From: Campylobacteraceae bacterium
GTDB lineage: Bacteria; Campylobacterota; Campylobacteria; Campylobacterales; Sulfurovaceae
DNA: 19,539 nucleotides
NCBI GenBank assembly: GCA_027079365.1
Contig: JALWVW010000142.1
Span: 1 to 19,539 of the forward strand
Direction of reading: 5' to 3'
Numbering within the stretch: position 1 is the first letter of the stretch; each line of letters opens with the position of its first letter. Both the position numbers and the translations under genes were made by a program. This document shows, one piece after another, positions 7,660 through 15,795 of this stretch. Under the pieces are notes generated by a model, which was given only the letters and a program-made list of their open reading frames with translations, had not been told where the DNA came from and did not search any database.

Positions 7660-9939
7660 TTACTCCCTCAACTCCTCCTTGATAATTTTGACTGCTTTTA
7701 CCATGTTTTCAAGGCTGGGCTTCACCTCTTTCCATTTTCGCGTCTTGAGTCCGCAGTCTGGGTTGATCCAGAGCTGCTCTTTGGGGAGTACTTCCAGAAG
7801 TTTTTTTATCTGGGTGACGATCTCTTCGACCTCTGGAATGCGTGGGGAGTGAATATCATAAACACCAGGTCCCACCTCCTGCATATAGCCAGACTCCTTG
7901 AATATCTTGAGCAGGCGGTTACCGCTTCGTGAGGTTTCGATGGAGATCACATCGGCATCCATCGCTTCGATTGTGCGGATGATATCATTGAAGTCACTGT
8001 AGCACATGTGGGTATGTATCTGTATTTCTGGCAGAGCAGAGCTGACTGCCAGCTTGAAGTCGCGTACTGCCCACTGCTCATACGCTGGGATCTTTTCTGT
8101 TCTAAGGGGGTACCCCTCTTTGAAGGCCGCTTCATCTACCTGTATGATCTGTATCCCCGCATCCTGCAGGTCGGAGATCTCGTCCTTTATGGCCAGTGCG
8201 ATCTGCTTGGAGACCTCGCTTCTGGGCAGATCATCTCTGACAAAAGACCAGTTGAGGATGGTGACGGGACCGGTGAGCATGCCTTTCATGATCTTGTCTG
8301 TTCTACTCTGGGCGTAGGTGATCCATGAGACTGTCATGGGCTTGGGTCTGCTGATGTCACCATAGATAAAGGGAGGTTTGACACAGCGGCTGCCATAGCT
8401 CTGTACCCAGCCGTTTTGGCTGAAGCCATAGCCCTGCAGCTGCTCACCAAAGTATTCTACCATGTCATTGCGTTCTGGCTCGCCATGCACCAGAACATCC
8501 AATCCACACTCCTCCTGGAAAGCGATACAGGTATCGATATAGTATTTCATCTCAGCCTCATAGCTCTCTTGGTCTATCTCTCCATGCTTGTAAGCTCTTC
8601 TGGCCTGTCTGACTTCTGCTGTCTGAGGGAATGAGCCAATGGTAGTTGTGGGCAGTATACCGTAGCCGAGCTTGACCCTCTGGTGTTTGATACGCGCTTC
8701 AAAATCCAAGTCTCTCTCCCAGCGGTCAATACTGTTGATCCTCTTTTGTACCGCTTTGTCATGGATTAGAGAGGAGGCTTTCCTGCTTTGATTGTCATGA
8801 CGGTTGTGCCCTACCTGCTTTGCCTCTTCTGCGCTGAGTGCCTCTTCACCTTCAAAGTAGAGCTTGGAGAGGAGTGAGACTTCGTCCAGTTTTTCTACCG
8901 CGTAGCTAAGCCAGGATCTGATCTCAGGATGCATACTATTTTCATACTTAAGCGTGAAGGGCACATGCAGCAAGGAACAGCTGCTTCCGACCATAAGGTC
9001 TTCACTCGCGATTTCTTTGCCTATGCTGTCCAGAAGGTGTAGGGTGGTGTCCATGTCGTTTTTCCAGATATTTCTGCCATCTACTACCCCGGCAATGAGT
9101 TTTTTCTTGTGCGCTGCAATCAGCGGAAGAGAGGCGATGTTCTCTGCCCCATGTACAAAGTCAAGGGCCACTCCCCAGATCGGTGTATGTACCAGGACCT
9201 TGGTCGCCTCATTGGAGTGCTCAAAATAGGTACTCACCACGATATGGATTGACTCTGATACCTTTGCCAGTCTGTCATAGGCAGGCTTGATAAGGCTGAG
9301 TACTTTGGGGTCTGCGTCTTTGGCAAAATAGGGCTCATCTATCTGCACGATGATCCCACTGTCCAGTGTGGCTATTTTGGCAAGCAGTGCTTCATAGACA
9401 GGCAGTATCTTGTGCAGTAGTGCCAAGCTCTCTCCACCATCGATGCGCCTGGAGAGACCCAGATAGGTGATAGGGCCTATGAGGTTGATCTTGGTCTTAA
9501 TGCCCAGTGATTTTGCTTCTTGATACTCTTGGATGATCTTGTCGGCATTGAGTGCATAGTTATCTTCATCTGAGAGCTCCGGGACGATATAGTGGTAGTT
9601 TGTATTAAACCACTTGGTCATGCCCATGGCTGCAGCATCCTTGGTACCGCGTGCCATAGCAAAGTAGAGTGCTTCATCTTGCAGCTCTCTAAATCTACGA
9701 GGAATGGCACCTAGCATGATAGAGGTATCAAGCATGGTATCATAGAGTGAGAAATCATTAGAACTGATATGGTCTATACCAGCATTTTGTTGATACTTCC
9801 AGTGTCTCTCTCTTAGTATTTTGGCGGTGTTCTCTACCTCAGTAAAAGGGCAGCTTCCTGCCCAAAACAGTTCCAGTATTTTTTTAAGTTCTCTCTGCTC
9901 CCCGATTCTCGGAAAGCCAACAATCCAGTTTTTTGACAT
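7660..9939 (-). CDS. metE: cobalamin-independent methionine synthase (5-methyltetrahydropteroyltriglutamate--homocysteine methyltransferase)
   Basis: Last step of methionine synthesis: moves the methyl group of methyl-tetrahydrofolate to homocysteine without B12. The ATG at 9939 (MSKNWIVGFPRIG) gives 759 residues, the family norm, with AAAGGAAC upstream; the frame continues to 10074 but adds 45 low-complexity residues with no homology signal. The N-terminal domain starts with the folate-side VGFPRIGEQRELKK; the catalytic C-terminal half carries TTTIGSFPQT and the zinc ligands in HTHMCYSDF (H644, C646), the Glu of VISIETSRS, and C729 in INPDCGLKTRKW. All are intact. No other methionine gene is beside it. 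Confidence 0.97.
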   Translation of the reverse strand: MSKNWIVGFPRIGEQRELKKILELFWAGSCPFTEVENTAKILRERHWKYQQNAGIDHISSNDFSLYDTMLDTSIMLGAIPRRFRELQDEALYFAMARGTKDAAAMGMTKWFNTNYHYIVPELSDEDNYALNADKIIQEYQEAKSLGIKTKINLIGPITYLGLSRRIDGGESLALLHKILPVYEALLAKIATLDSGIIVQIDEPYFAKDADPKVLSLIKPAYDRLAKVSESIHIVVSTYFEHSNEATKVLVHTPIWGVALDFVHGAENIASLPLIAAHKKKLIAGVVDGRNIWKNDMDTTLHLLDSIGKEIASEDLMVGSSCSLLHVPFTLKYENSMHPEIRSWLSYAVEKLDEVSLLSKLYFEGEEALSAEEAKQVGHNRHDNQSRKASSLIHDKAVQKRINSIDRWERDLDFEARIKHQRVKLGYGILPTTTIGSFPQTAEVRQARRAYKHGEIDQESYEAEMKYYIDTCIAFQEECGLDVLVHGEPERNDMVEYFGEQLQGYGFSQNGWVQSYGSRCVKPPFIYGDISRPKPMTVSWITYAQSRTDKIMKGMLTGPVTILNWSFVRDDLPRSEVSKQIALAIKDEISDLQDAGIQIIQVDEAAFKEGYPLRTEKIPAYEQWAVRDFKLAVSSALPEIQIHTHMCYSDFNDIIRTIEAMDADVISIETSRSGNRLLKIFKESGYMQEVGPGVYDIHSPRIPEVEEIVTQIKKLLEVLPKEQLWINPDCGLKTRKWKEVKPSLENMVKAVKIIKEELRE

Positions 9940-10270
9940 AGTTGTTCCTTTAATAATAATGCTATTGGTGTATTCTGACAAAGCAGAACGAGAAAATGTT
10001 GTAAGTACTAAAGGAAATGAGGAGGGTGGACACCGGTTCTGCGAAAAGCAAAACAGGGGGTATAGTAGGGGCATCGAGGGATATAGTGGTTAAGCAGCAG
10101 TGCGAGTCTGGTTCTGAGTCTGAAGACGATATTGCAATGGCAAGCTGGCATACTGTACCCCTTTCTGTGTAATTTTACGGCATTGTATCGTAAATTATTT
10201 TAATTGATTCGTTTTACTTGCCAGTAGCCCATCTATTGGCTATAATTTCATATTAATACCTGAGGAGTGG
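9940..10270. other. divergent intergenic region between metE and the 10271 gene
   Basis: About 330 bases without a supported gene. The metE-proximal 100 bases are AT-rich and hold its ribosome binding site, but I see no clear metE promoter. Bases 10020-10160 are richer in G on the plus strand (runs such as CAGGGGG and AGGGGC) and do not match a riboswitch I can name. An inverted repeat, TTTACG (10174-10179) and CGTAAA (10189-10194) with a nine-base loop, lies just upstream of the promoter of the plus-strand gene and could be an operator. Confidence 0.6.
10218..10246 (+). promoter_or_regulatory. sigma70-type promoter for the 10271 gene
   Basis: TTGCCA (10218-10223) and TATAAT (10241-10246) are separated by exactly 17 bases. 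This is one of the few near-consensus -35/-10 pairs in the window. Transcription would start near 10253, giving a leader of about 20 bases. Confidence 0.75.
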
Positions 10271-10672
10271 ATGATGCCATATTTTAAAAAAGCAAAAAAA
10301 GGTGACGAGGTTTATGGTCTGATCTTTGGTAAAGGGAAGATCGCAGAGGTCTATCCAGATAGTTTCTATCCTCTGATTATCGAGTTTGATAATGGCTATG
10401 AGGTACCTTATACAGAAGAGGGGATACCCAGCTGGGGTAACTTCAAAAAGCAGACGATGTTCTACAGGAATGATGTGGATCTCTGCAATGAGGACTTTTC
10501 GCCGGTAGATAAGATATTGACGCCCAAAAAGATCATTCGACTTAGAGAAAAAGACAAGCTGGAGGTGCGACTTCCCTCGGGTATCTGGAGAAGCAGCAAG
10601 AAGGCAGATGAAGCCTATCTGGAGAGTATACTCAAAAGGGAACTCTATCATCTCTTCAGGAAGAAAAAATAG
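10271..10672 (+). CDS. unrecognised small soluble protein with an SH3-like beta N-terminal half
   Basis: A 133-residue basic protein without signal peptide or membrane segment. TGAGGAG precedes two adjacent ATGs (10271 and 10274); the second has better spacing, so the protein may start MPYF. The first half (KKGDEVYGLIFGKGKIAEV, then PLIIEFDNGYEVPYTEEG) has the GD-V-FG-G-V/I pattern followed by YT-x-x-G that is seen in small beta-barrel (SH3/KOW-like) domains of many uncharacterised bacterial and phage proteins. This is a pattern resemblance only. The C terminus is helical and lysine-rich (RELYHLFRKKK), compatible with nucleic-acid binding. It has its own promoter and sits upstream of acnB. 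Confidence 0.85.
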   Translation: MMPYFKKAKKGDEVYGLIFGKGKIAEVYPDSFYPLIIEFDNGYEVPYTEEGIPSWGNFKKQTMFYRNDVDLCNEDFSPVDKILTPKKIIRLREKDKLEVRLPSGIWRSSKKADEAYLESILKRELYHLFRKKK

Positions 10673-10678
10673 ATACAT

Positions 10679-10708
10679 TTGACAACGATAATCAACCCGG
10701 CTTATGAT
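10679..10708 (+). promoter_or_regulatory. candidate promoter for acnB
   Basis: TTGACA (10679-10684), perfect -35, and TATGAT (10703-10708) with an 18-base spacer, directly after the stop of the upstream gene. It would give a leader of about 120 bases. CAACCC and GGGTTG in the following DNA can form a weak hairpin. Confidence 0.45.
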
Positions 10709-10837
10709 GATTGGCTTGGGTTGTAACTATCCGATACACAGCATAATACTCTTCGCCGTACTTTGGCTACTTTTACCTTTTTCTTCCCTATTTTTGTTAC
10801 TATTAATTATCAATATTAAAACAATCAGGAGATAGTA

Positions 10838-13405
10838 ATGTCATTACTTGAAGATTACAGAGCACATACCGCAGAGCGTGCCGCATTAGGTGTACCACCA
10901 CTGGCATTGACAGCTGAGCAGGTTGCAGAGCTTGTAGAGCTACTCAAAGCAAACCCAATCACAGATGAAGCCTATGTCATGGAGCTTTTCACAGAAAAAG
11001 TGCCAGCAGGGGTGGATGATGCAGCCTATGTCAAAGCAGCCTTTCTCAATGATATCGTGCAGGGCAAAGCAAGTTGTGCCGCGATTGATCCGGTCAAAGC
11101 CACAGAAATTCTGGGTACGATGCTGGGTGGCTTCAATGTCGCACCATTGGTGGAGGCACTCAAGCTGGATGGTGAGGTTGCCAGAAGTGCAGCAGAACAG
11201 CTCAAAAATACACTTCTGGTCTATGATTCATTTAATGATGTCAAGGCATTGATGGATGAGGGCAACACACTGGCAAAAGAGATCATAGAGTCCTGGGCGC
11301 ATGCTGAGTGGTTTACCAATAAGCCAGAGATGGAAAAAGAGATCACAGTCACTGTCTATAAGATTCCAGGTGAGACCAATACAGACGACCTCTCTCCTGC
11401 CTCAGAAGCATTTACCAGAGCGGATATCCCTCTGCATGCCAACTCTTTCCTTGTTAATCGCATGGAGAAGCCACTGGAGACTATGGCAGAACTCAAGGAA
11501 AAAGGCCATCCTCTGGTCTATGTTGGCGACGTAGTTGGTACGGGAAGCTCCAGAAAGTCAGGGATCAACTCACTGCAGTGGCACATGGGAAGAGATATTC
11601 CTTTCATTCCCGGCAAGCGCACAGGTGGTATGGTGATCGGTGATATTATTGCACCGATCTTTTTCAACACCGCAGAGGACAGTGGCTGTATCCCGATCCA
11701 GGCACCCGTAGGCAAGCTAGAGACGGGTGATGTGATCACGGTCAAACCATTTGACGGTGTCATTGAGCGAGACGGCGAGGTGGTTTCTGAGTTTATGATT
11801 GAGCCCAATACGCTGCCTGACGAGATGAGAGCCGGAGGCCGAATCCCTCTGATCATCGGCAAGGGACTGACTGCCAAAGCCAGAGAGGCACTGGGGTTGG
11901 ATGCGGGTGATATCTTTATGACACCGGCACAACCGGAAGATGACGGCAAAGGCTTCACACTGGCACAGAAGATGGTCGGCAAGGCCTGTGGCATGGAGGG
12001 TGTCAAGCCGGGTATGTATTGTGAACCGATCGCTACAACTGTTGGAAGCCAGGATACCACTGGCCCCATGACCAGGGATGAGATCAAAGAGCTGGCAGCA
12101 TTGAACTTTGGTGCGGATATGGTACTGCAGACATTCTGCCACACAGCAGCCTACCCCAAGCCAGCGGATATCGAGCTTCAGCATACCCTGCCAAAGTTCT
12201 GGACAGAACGCAAGGGCTTTATTCTCAGACCAGGTGATGGTGTCATCCACTCTTGGCTCAACAGGCTTTGTTTGCCAGATACAGTCGGTACAGGTGGAGA
12301 CAGTCATACGCGTTTCCCTATCGGTATTTCTTTCCCAGCGGGATCAGGTCTGGTGGCATTTGCTGCGGTGACCGGCATGATGCCATTGACGATGCCTGAG
12401 TCTGTACTGGTACGCTTCAAAGGAAAGATGCAGCCTGGTATCGTCCTGAGAGATCTTGTCAATGCGATTCCCTATCAAGCGATCAAAGATGGTCTGCTAA
12501 CAGTAGAGAAGAAGGGCAAGAAGAATGTTTTTGCCGGTCGTGTATTGGAGATCGAAGGTCTAGAGGATCTCAAGTGCGAGCAGGCATTTGAGCTTTCTGA
12601 TGCTTCTGCTGAGAGATCTGCAGCTGCTTGTGCTGTCAAGCTTAACAAGGAGCCGATCATTGAGTACCTTGAGTCCAATATCGCATTGATCGAAGAGTTG
12701 ATTGCGCAGGGATATGAAGACAAAGCTACTTTGGAGCGAAGAGCACAGAAGATGAGAGACTGGATCGCCAATCCAGAGCTTCTGGAGGCAGACAAAGATG
12801 CAACATATGCAGCAGTTATCGAGATTGATTTGGATCAGATCAAAGAGCCTATCCTTGCATGTCCTAACGATCCGGATGATGTCAAGACACTCACAGAGAT
12901 CCATGCAGAAGGACTCAGAACAGAGATTGACGAAGTATTTGTCGGTTCTTGTATGACCAATATCGGTCTCTTCCGTGCGCTTGGTGAAGTCCTCAGAGGC
13001 GAAGGCAAAGTACCTACGAAACTATGGGTATGCCCTCCGACAAAAATGGATGAGAAGACACTTCAGGAAGAGGGCTACTACTCTGTATTTGGTATGGCAG
13101 GAGCCAGGACTGAGATCCCAGGCTGCTCACTCTGTATGGGTAACCAAGCTTCTGTAGATCAGGGGGCGTATGTATTCTCCACCTCTACACGAAACTTCGA
13201 CAATAGACTGGGTAAAGACTCTCAGGTCTATCTGGGCTCCGCAGAGCTCGCGGCAGTGGTTGCTCTCAAAGGCAAGCTGCCAACCGCTGCAGAGTATATG
13301 GAGATTGTCCCCTCTAAGATCAAGCCAGAGATGTTCGACGATGTCTATAGATATCTCAACTTCAGCAAAGTCTCACAGGACGAGCTCTCCGCAATGGTGG
13401 AGTAG
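10838..13405 (+). CDS. acnB: aconitate hydratase B (bifunctional aconitase / 2-methylisocitrate dehydratase)
   Basis: TCA-cycle enzyme that isomerises citrate to isocitrate through cis-aconitate with a [4Fe-4S] cluster; it also fits the reductive cycle used by autotrophic Campylobacterota. The 855 residues are close to E. coli AcnB. The N-terminal HEAT-like domain (about 1-160) is followed by the swivel domain (GTGSSRKSGINS near 237-248) and the catalytic core (GDSHTRFPIGISFPAGSG near 488-505). Cluster ligands are C705 (GSCMTNIG), C763 and C766 (GCSLCMGNQA), all present. AGGAGATAGT precedes the ATG. The gene stands alone. Confidence 0.98.
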   Translation: MSLLEDYRAHTAERAALGVPPLALTAEQVAELVELLKANPITDEAYVMELFTEKVPAGVDDAAYVKAAFLNDIVQGKASCAAIDPVKATEILGTMLGGFNVAPLVEALKLDGEVARSAAEQLKNTLLVYDSFNDVKALMDEGNTLAKEIIESWAHAEWFTNKPEMEKEITVTVYKIPGETNTDDLSPASEAFTRADIPLHANSFLVNRMEKPLETMAELKEKGHPLVYVGDVVGTGSSRKSGINSLQWHMGRDIPFIPGKRTGGMVIGDIIAPIFFNTAEDSGCIPIQAPVGKLETGDVITVKPFDGVIERDGEVVSEFMIEPNTLPDEMRAGGRIPLIIGKGLTAKAREALGLDAGDIFMTPAQPEDDGKGFTLAQKMVGKACGMEGVKPGMYCEPIATTVGSQDTTGPMTRDEIKELAALNFGADMVLQTFCHTAAYPKPADIELQHTLPKFWTERKGFILRPGDGVIHSWLNRLCLPDTVGTGGDSHTRFPIGISFPAGSGLVAFAAVTGMMPLTMPESVLVRFKGKMQPGIVLRDLVNAIPYQAIKDGLLTVEKKGKKNVFAGRVLEIEGLEDLKCEQAFELSDASAERSAAACAVKLNKEPIIEYLESNIALIEELIAQGYEDKATLERRAQKMRDWIANPELLEADKDATYAAVIEIDLDQIKEPILACPNDPDDVKTLTEIHAEGLRTEIDEVFVGSCMTNIGLFRALGEVLRGEGKVPTKLWVCPPTKMDEKTLQEEGYYSVFGMAGARTEIPGCSLCMGNQASVDQGAYVFSTSTRNFDNRLGKDSQVYLGSAELAAVVALKGKLPTAAEYMEIVPSKIKPEMFDDVYRYLNFSKVSQDELSAMVE

Positions 13406-13420
13406 GTTCCTATACTTTGT

Positions 13421-13448
13421 CTGTCGCACATTCATTGGGATGTGCGGC
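13421..13448 (+). terminator. stem-loop after acnB
   Basis: CGCACAT (13425-13431) pairs with ATGTGCG (13440-13446) around an eight-base loop, extendable by wobble and G-C pairs. It lies 16-43 bases after the acnB stop. No U-run follows, so it may end transcription with factors or just protect the 3' end. Confidence 0.45.
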
Positions 13449-13587
13449 GCAAACTAAACCTATCTCCTCCTTCATACTTCAGTCATTCTTCAGTAAACTC
13501 CAAATCAAATAAACTGTACTATCCAATCATTTTTTGATGACTCTTCTATTTTTTTGTCTTTCCTCACCCTTTTCCTCTTATTTGCTG

Positions 13588-13593
13588 TATAAT
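13588..13593 (+). promoter_or_regulatory. -10 element for the DUF3365 gene
   Basis: TATAAT preceded by a strongly T-rich stretch (13540-13583) and no -35. Start would be near 13600, about 160 bases before the start codon. Confidence 0.5.
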
Positions 13594-13599
13594 AATAAG

Positions 13600-13661
13600 A
13601 TAGCTTTAGAGCTATATATGCTTAGGTAAACTGTTTTGACAGTTGGCTTTATATGAGCATA
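13600..13661 (+). promoter_or_regulatory. structured 5' leader candidate
   Basis: Hairpin 1: ATAGCT (13600-13605) with AGCTAT (13610-13615), loop TTAG. Hairpin 2: TATGCTTA (13617-13624) with TGAGCATA (13654-13661, one G-T pair) enclosing a 6-bp hairpin AACTGT/ACAGTT (13629-13634/13639-13644, loop TTTG) and two purine/pyrimidine-rich single-stranded sides. It does not match a riboswitch class I can name; c-di-GMP-I core sequences were looked for and not found. Confidence 0.4.
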
Positions 13662-13762
13662 AGAGGCGGTATGTCTATTGACAACATGTGACTCTCAATA
13701 TGTGTACCTAGATATCGGGGAGTATTTCTCGATCATGATGTACAGCTATATAGGAGAAACTG

Positions 13763-14542
13763 ATGAAAACAACATTTTATGCACTGCTCTCGTCTGCAGT
13801 GATTGGCTTAACTGTCCCAGGCTATGCCGGCACACCCTATCACACACCCGGAGGACAAATCGAGTATAATTTCTTTACGAAATTCACCGAACAAGAAGCA
13901 AAGGAAGTCGCTGAAGTGCTGGCTCGTGCTACGGAAGCAGGTCGAGCTGCGATACTAACCCATCTGCCAAAAATACTGGATCCAAAGATAGGAGACAAGG
14001 GAATCAGACCAGACAATTTCGAGGAGCTTTTGCGTAGCATACTTGCAGCAGCAATACCAAAGCTGACCCCTGTGCAGAAAAAAATGCTAGATAAATATAT
14101 GGAAGCTAGCGGAATGGTTATCGCCTACAACCAAGATAGGCTTAATGTCAAAGGCGTTGGGTTCAAATATGTTTTACCAGCTTCTTGGGCAAAGGAGACC
14201 AATATGATATTTAGAGCTATGACTGGTATTCCTATCAAGCAGTCTGGCCCTTTTTATAGGATTCCTACCGGTATACCAGATGCATTTGAAAAAGAAGTGA
14301 TAGCCAAATTTGGCAAGAGAGACTATTCCAAGCCACCCTATGGAGAGTTCGGTGCCATAGGAACTATCGGCAAACAAAAAGTGTATAGACAGGTCATACC
14401 AGTTGTCGCCAATATCCCACTTTGTCTCAAGTGTCATGGTGATGATAAGGGCTCTCTGGATATTCTTGGTTATGAAAAAGAGGGCTTGAAACTCAATGAT
14501 CTTCGCGGGATTATCAGTGTTGCGGTTCCCATCAAGGAGTAG
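13763..14542 (+). CDS. exported c-type haem protein, DUF3365/Tll0287-like
   Basis: A 259-residue periplasmic protein. A signal peptide (MKTTFYALLSSAVIGLTVPGYA) is probably cut after A22. One haem c site, CLKCH, lies at residues 221-225 near the C terminus, within NIPLCLKCHGD. The arrangement (helical N-terminal half, then GFKYVLP, GPFYRIP and a C-terminal CxxCH before ISVAVPI) matches the DUF3365/Tll0287-like haem-binding sensor fold, often found alone or ahead of kinase and diguanylate cyclase domains. Here it is the stand-alone form, so a redox, gas-sensing or electron-carrier role is inference. AGGAG is seven bases before the ATG. It has its own promoter and a long leader. Confidence 0.85.
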   Translation: MKTTFYALLSSAVIGLTVPGYAGTPYHTPGGQIEYNFFTKFTEQEAKEVAEVLARATEAGRAAILTHLPKILDPKIGDKGIRPDNFEELLRSILAAAIPKLTPVQKKMLDKYMEASGMVIAYNQDRLNVKGVGFKYVLPASWAKETNMIFRAMTGIPIKQSGPFYRIPTGIPDAFEKEVIAKFGKRDYSKPPYGEFGAIGTIGKQKVYRQVIPVVANIPLCLKCHGDDKGSLDILGYEKEGLKLNDLRGIISVAVPIKE

Positions 14543-14680
14543 AAGGATCCAGTCAAAGTCTTTGGGTTCTTTCGCAGTCTCGAGAGATAAGGATTGAGAA
14601 AATCTGTCGCATATGTTGAAACAATAAAGTAGCTTATAGTTAAACCTGAAATAGTGTTGAGAATAATAAGAGGATTAAAG

Positions 14681-14771
14681 TGGCGGACAGTGAGGGATTC
14701 GAACCCTCGGTACCCTTTCGAGCACGCACCCTTAGCAGGGGTGTGGTTTCAGCCAACTCACCCAACTGTCC
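14681..14771 (-). tRNA. tRNA-Ser (GCT)
   Basis: Class II tRNA of 91 bases with encoded CCA. Acceptor GGACAGT pairs with ACTGTCC, the anticodon stem CACCC/GGGTG encloses CTGCTAA (anticodon GCT, reading AGC/AGU), a long variable arm follows, and the T arm contains GGTTCGAATCC. Confidence 0.97.
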
Positions 14772-14858
14772 ATGTGATTGTGGAGTGGCATTATAAGGAA
14801 TTTAACTTAAAATATCGTTGAATTTTTTATGAATATGAAGAGAAAAAGAAAAATTGGC

Positions 14859-14864
14859 TACAAT
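14859..14864 (+). promoter_or_regulatory. -10 element for the 40-residue membrane peptide
   Basis: GGCTACAAT, with TACAAT at 14859-14864, after an A/T-rich stretch. Transcription would begin about 20 bases before the start codon. Confidence 0.5.
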
Positions 14865-14892
14865 GCGATACTTATTTTTAAAAAGGCTCAAT

Positions 14893-15015
14893 ATGTTTAA
14901 AAAATTTGCACCCCTTCTGATACTTGCGATGTTTATAGTCGGCGCTTATTTTATGATACAGGGGATGGAGAAGGCAACAGCACTGGCGCACCCTCAAAAG
15001 ACAGACAAGAGATAA
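14893..15015 (+). CDS. 40-residue single-pass membrane peptide
   Basis: A small gene reading MFKKFAPLLILAMFIVGAYF and on to a polar tail (EKATALAHPQKTDKR). It has a short basic start, one hydrophobic segment at about residues 6-24 and a charged C terminus, typical of a small inner-membrane protein; an uncleaved signal-anchor is likelier than an exported peptide because little would remain after cleavage. Support comes from AAGG upstream of the ATG, a -10 element at 14859 and a hairpin after the stop. Function unknown. It is convergent with pyrF. Confidence 0.7.
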   Translation: MFKKFAPLLILAMFIVGAYFMIQGMEKATALAHPQKTDKR

Positions 15016-15028
15016 CCCAAAATCTTTA

Positions 15029-15051
15029 CTAGAGGTCCGACAGGATTCTAG
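15029..15051. terminator. hairpin between the small membrane gene and pyrF
   Basis: CTAGAGGTCC (15029-15038) pairs with GGATTCTAG (15043-15051) with one bulged G and loop GACA. It lies between convergent genes and overlaps the pyrF stop. On the minus strand it is followed by TAAAGATTTT, so it may serve mainly pyrF. Confidence 0.45.
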
Positions 15052-15734
15052 AGCAGAGGAAGTATCTGCGCTACCTTGCCTGCTGGATCGGGGTCTTGGT
15101 AGATAGGGCGGCCGATCACAGGGAAGTCTACCATCTCAATCTTAGCACGCTCCAGCGTAGCGATACGCTGCTGATCACCCGCATCTTCGCCAAAAGGTCT
15201 GATCCCTGGACAGAGTGTGAGAAAATCCCCAGAAGTCACCTCTTTGATCGCACGGCTCTCAAAGGTCGAGCAGACTACCCCATCCAGTCCATTCTCATAA
15301 CTCATTTTAGCAAACTGGACTGCTTTTTCATCAATACCCTTCCCGTAAATCGCAGAAAATCCCTTTTCATCAAAAGAGGTCAAGGCCGTCACAGCCAGTA
15401 CCAGTGGTCGCTGCTGCTGTTTATTTAGACGCGCCATGACGGTACGCATGGCGATCTCTCCAGCAGAGGCGTGGATATTGAACATATCTACACCGATGGC
15501 GGCGATCTCTTCTGCGGCATCTGCCATGGTGTTGGGAATATCGTAGAGCTTGAGATCGAGAAAGATCCTGAAGTGTGGGTTGATCGCCTTGATCGCCCCG
15601 ATAAAGGGTCTGCCGTCGCGGATATAGCTGCGGAAGCCTACTTTCATCCAGAGATCATCATACTGTGAAAGCTTGCTGACCAGTGCCAGATTTTCTTCAG
15701 CAGTAGGCAGATCTAGTGCGATAGAGAGTTGCAT
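15048..15734 (-). CDS. pyrF: orotidine 5'-phosphate decarboxylase
   Basis: Decarboxylates OMP to UMP, the last step of de novo pyrimidine synthesis. The 228-residue TIM barrel is the usual bacterial length. The catalytic DxKxxD array is present as D60, K62 and D65 (LDLKLYDIP), with D8 and K31 in the first strands and the phosphate-binding LCPGIRPFG and IGRPIYQDPDP near the end. AGGA lies eight bases before the ATG. It is divergent from the cyclophilin gene across 61 bases. Confidence 0.97.
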   Translation of the reverse strand: MQLSIALDLPTAEENLALVSKLSQYDDLWMKVGFRSYIRDGRPFIGAIKAINPHFRIFLDLKLYDIPNTMADAAEEIAAIGVDMFNIHASAGEIAMRTVMARLNKQQQRPLVLAVTALTSFDEKGFSAIYGKGIDEKAVQFAKMSYENGLDGVVCSTFESRAIKEVTSGDFLTLCPGIRPFGEDAGDQQRIATLERAKIEMVDFPVIGRPIYQDPDPAGKVAQILPLL

Positions 15735-15760
15735 GGGTGCATCCTGTTAACTAAATTTGC

Positions 15761-15770
15761 TATAATTCTA
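15761..15770. promoter_or_regulatory. overlapping divergent -10 elements, pyrF and cyclophilin
   Basis: On the plus strand TGCTATAAT (TATAAT at 15761-15766) serves the cyclophilin gene. On the minus strand TAGAAT (15770-15765) could serve pyrF. The two share bases, so the promoters may exclude each other. Confidence 0.45.
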
Positions 15771-15795
15771 CCAAAATTAACCAGAAGGACTTACC

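Larger units (their letters stand above)
13406..13762 (+). other. intergenic region between acnB and the DUF3365 gene
   Basis: No supported gene in about 357 bases. The first part holds the acnB stem-loop, the middle is T-rich, then a -10 element at 13588 is followed by about 160 bases of untranslated leader with several hairpins (listed separately). A frame open from 13678 to 13869 has no ribosome binding site and overlaps the real gene. Confidence 0.6.

Noticed and set aside
10100..10165. Plus-strand stretch CAGTGCGAGTCTGG plus GAGTCTGAAGACGA, similar to pieces of cobalamin riboswitches
   Set aside because: The pieces are adjacent rather than separated by the conserved core, the B12-box region is absent, and the strand points away from metE.
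10253..10678. 141-codon open frame on the minus strand
   Set aside because: It lies exactly opposite a plus-strand gene with its own promoter and ribosome binding site; no start signal of its own.
11518..12307. Two long minus-strand frames inside acnB
   Set aside because: Antisense shadows of a conserved enzyme; no ribosome binding sites.
13600..13661. Leader as a c-di-GMP-I riboswitch
   Set aside because: The conserved GGCAAACC and GGACGCAAAGCC segments are not present; only loose similarity.
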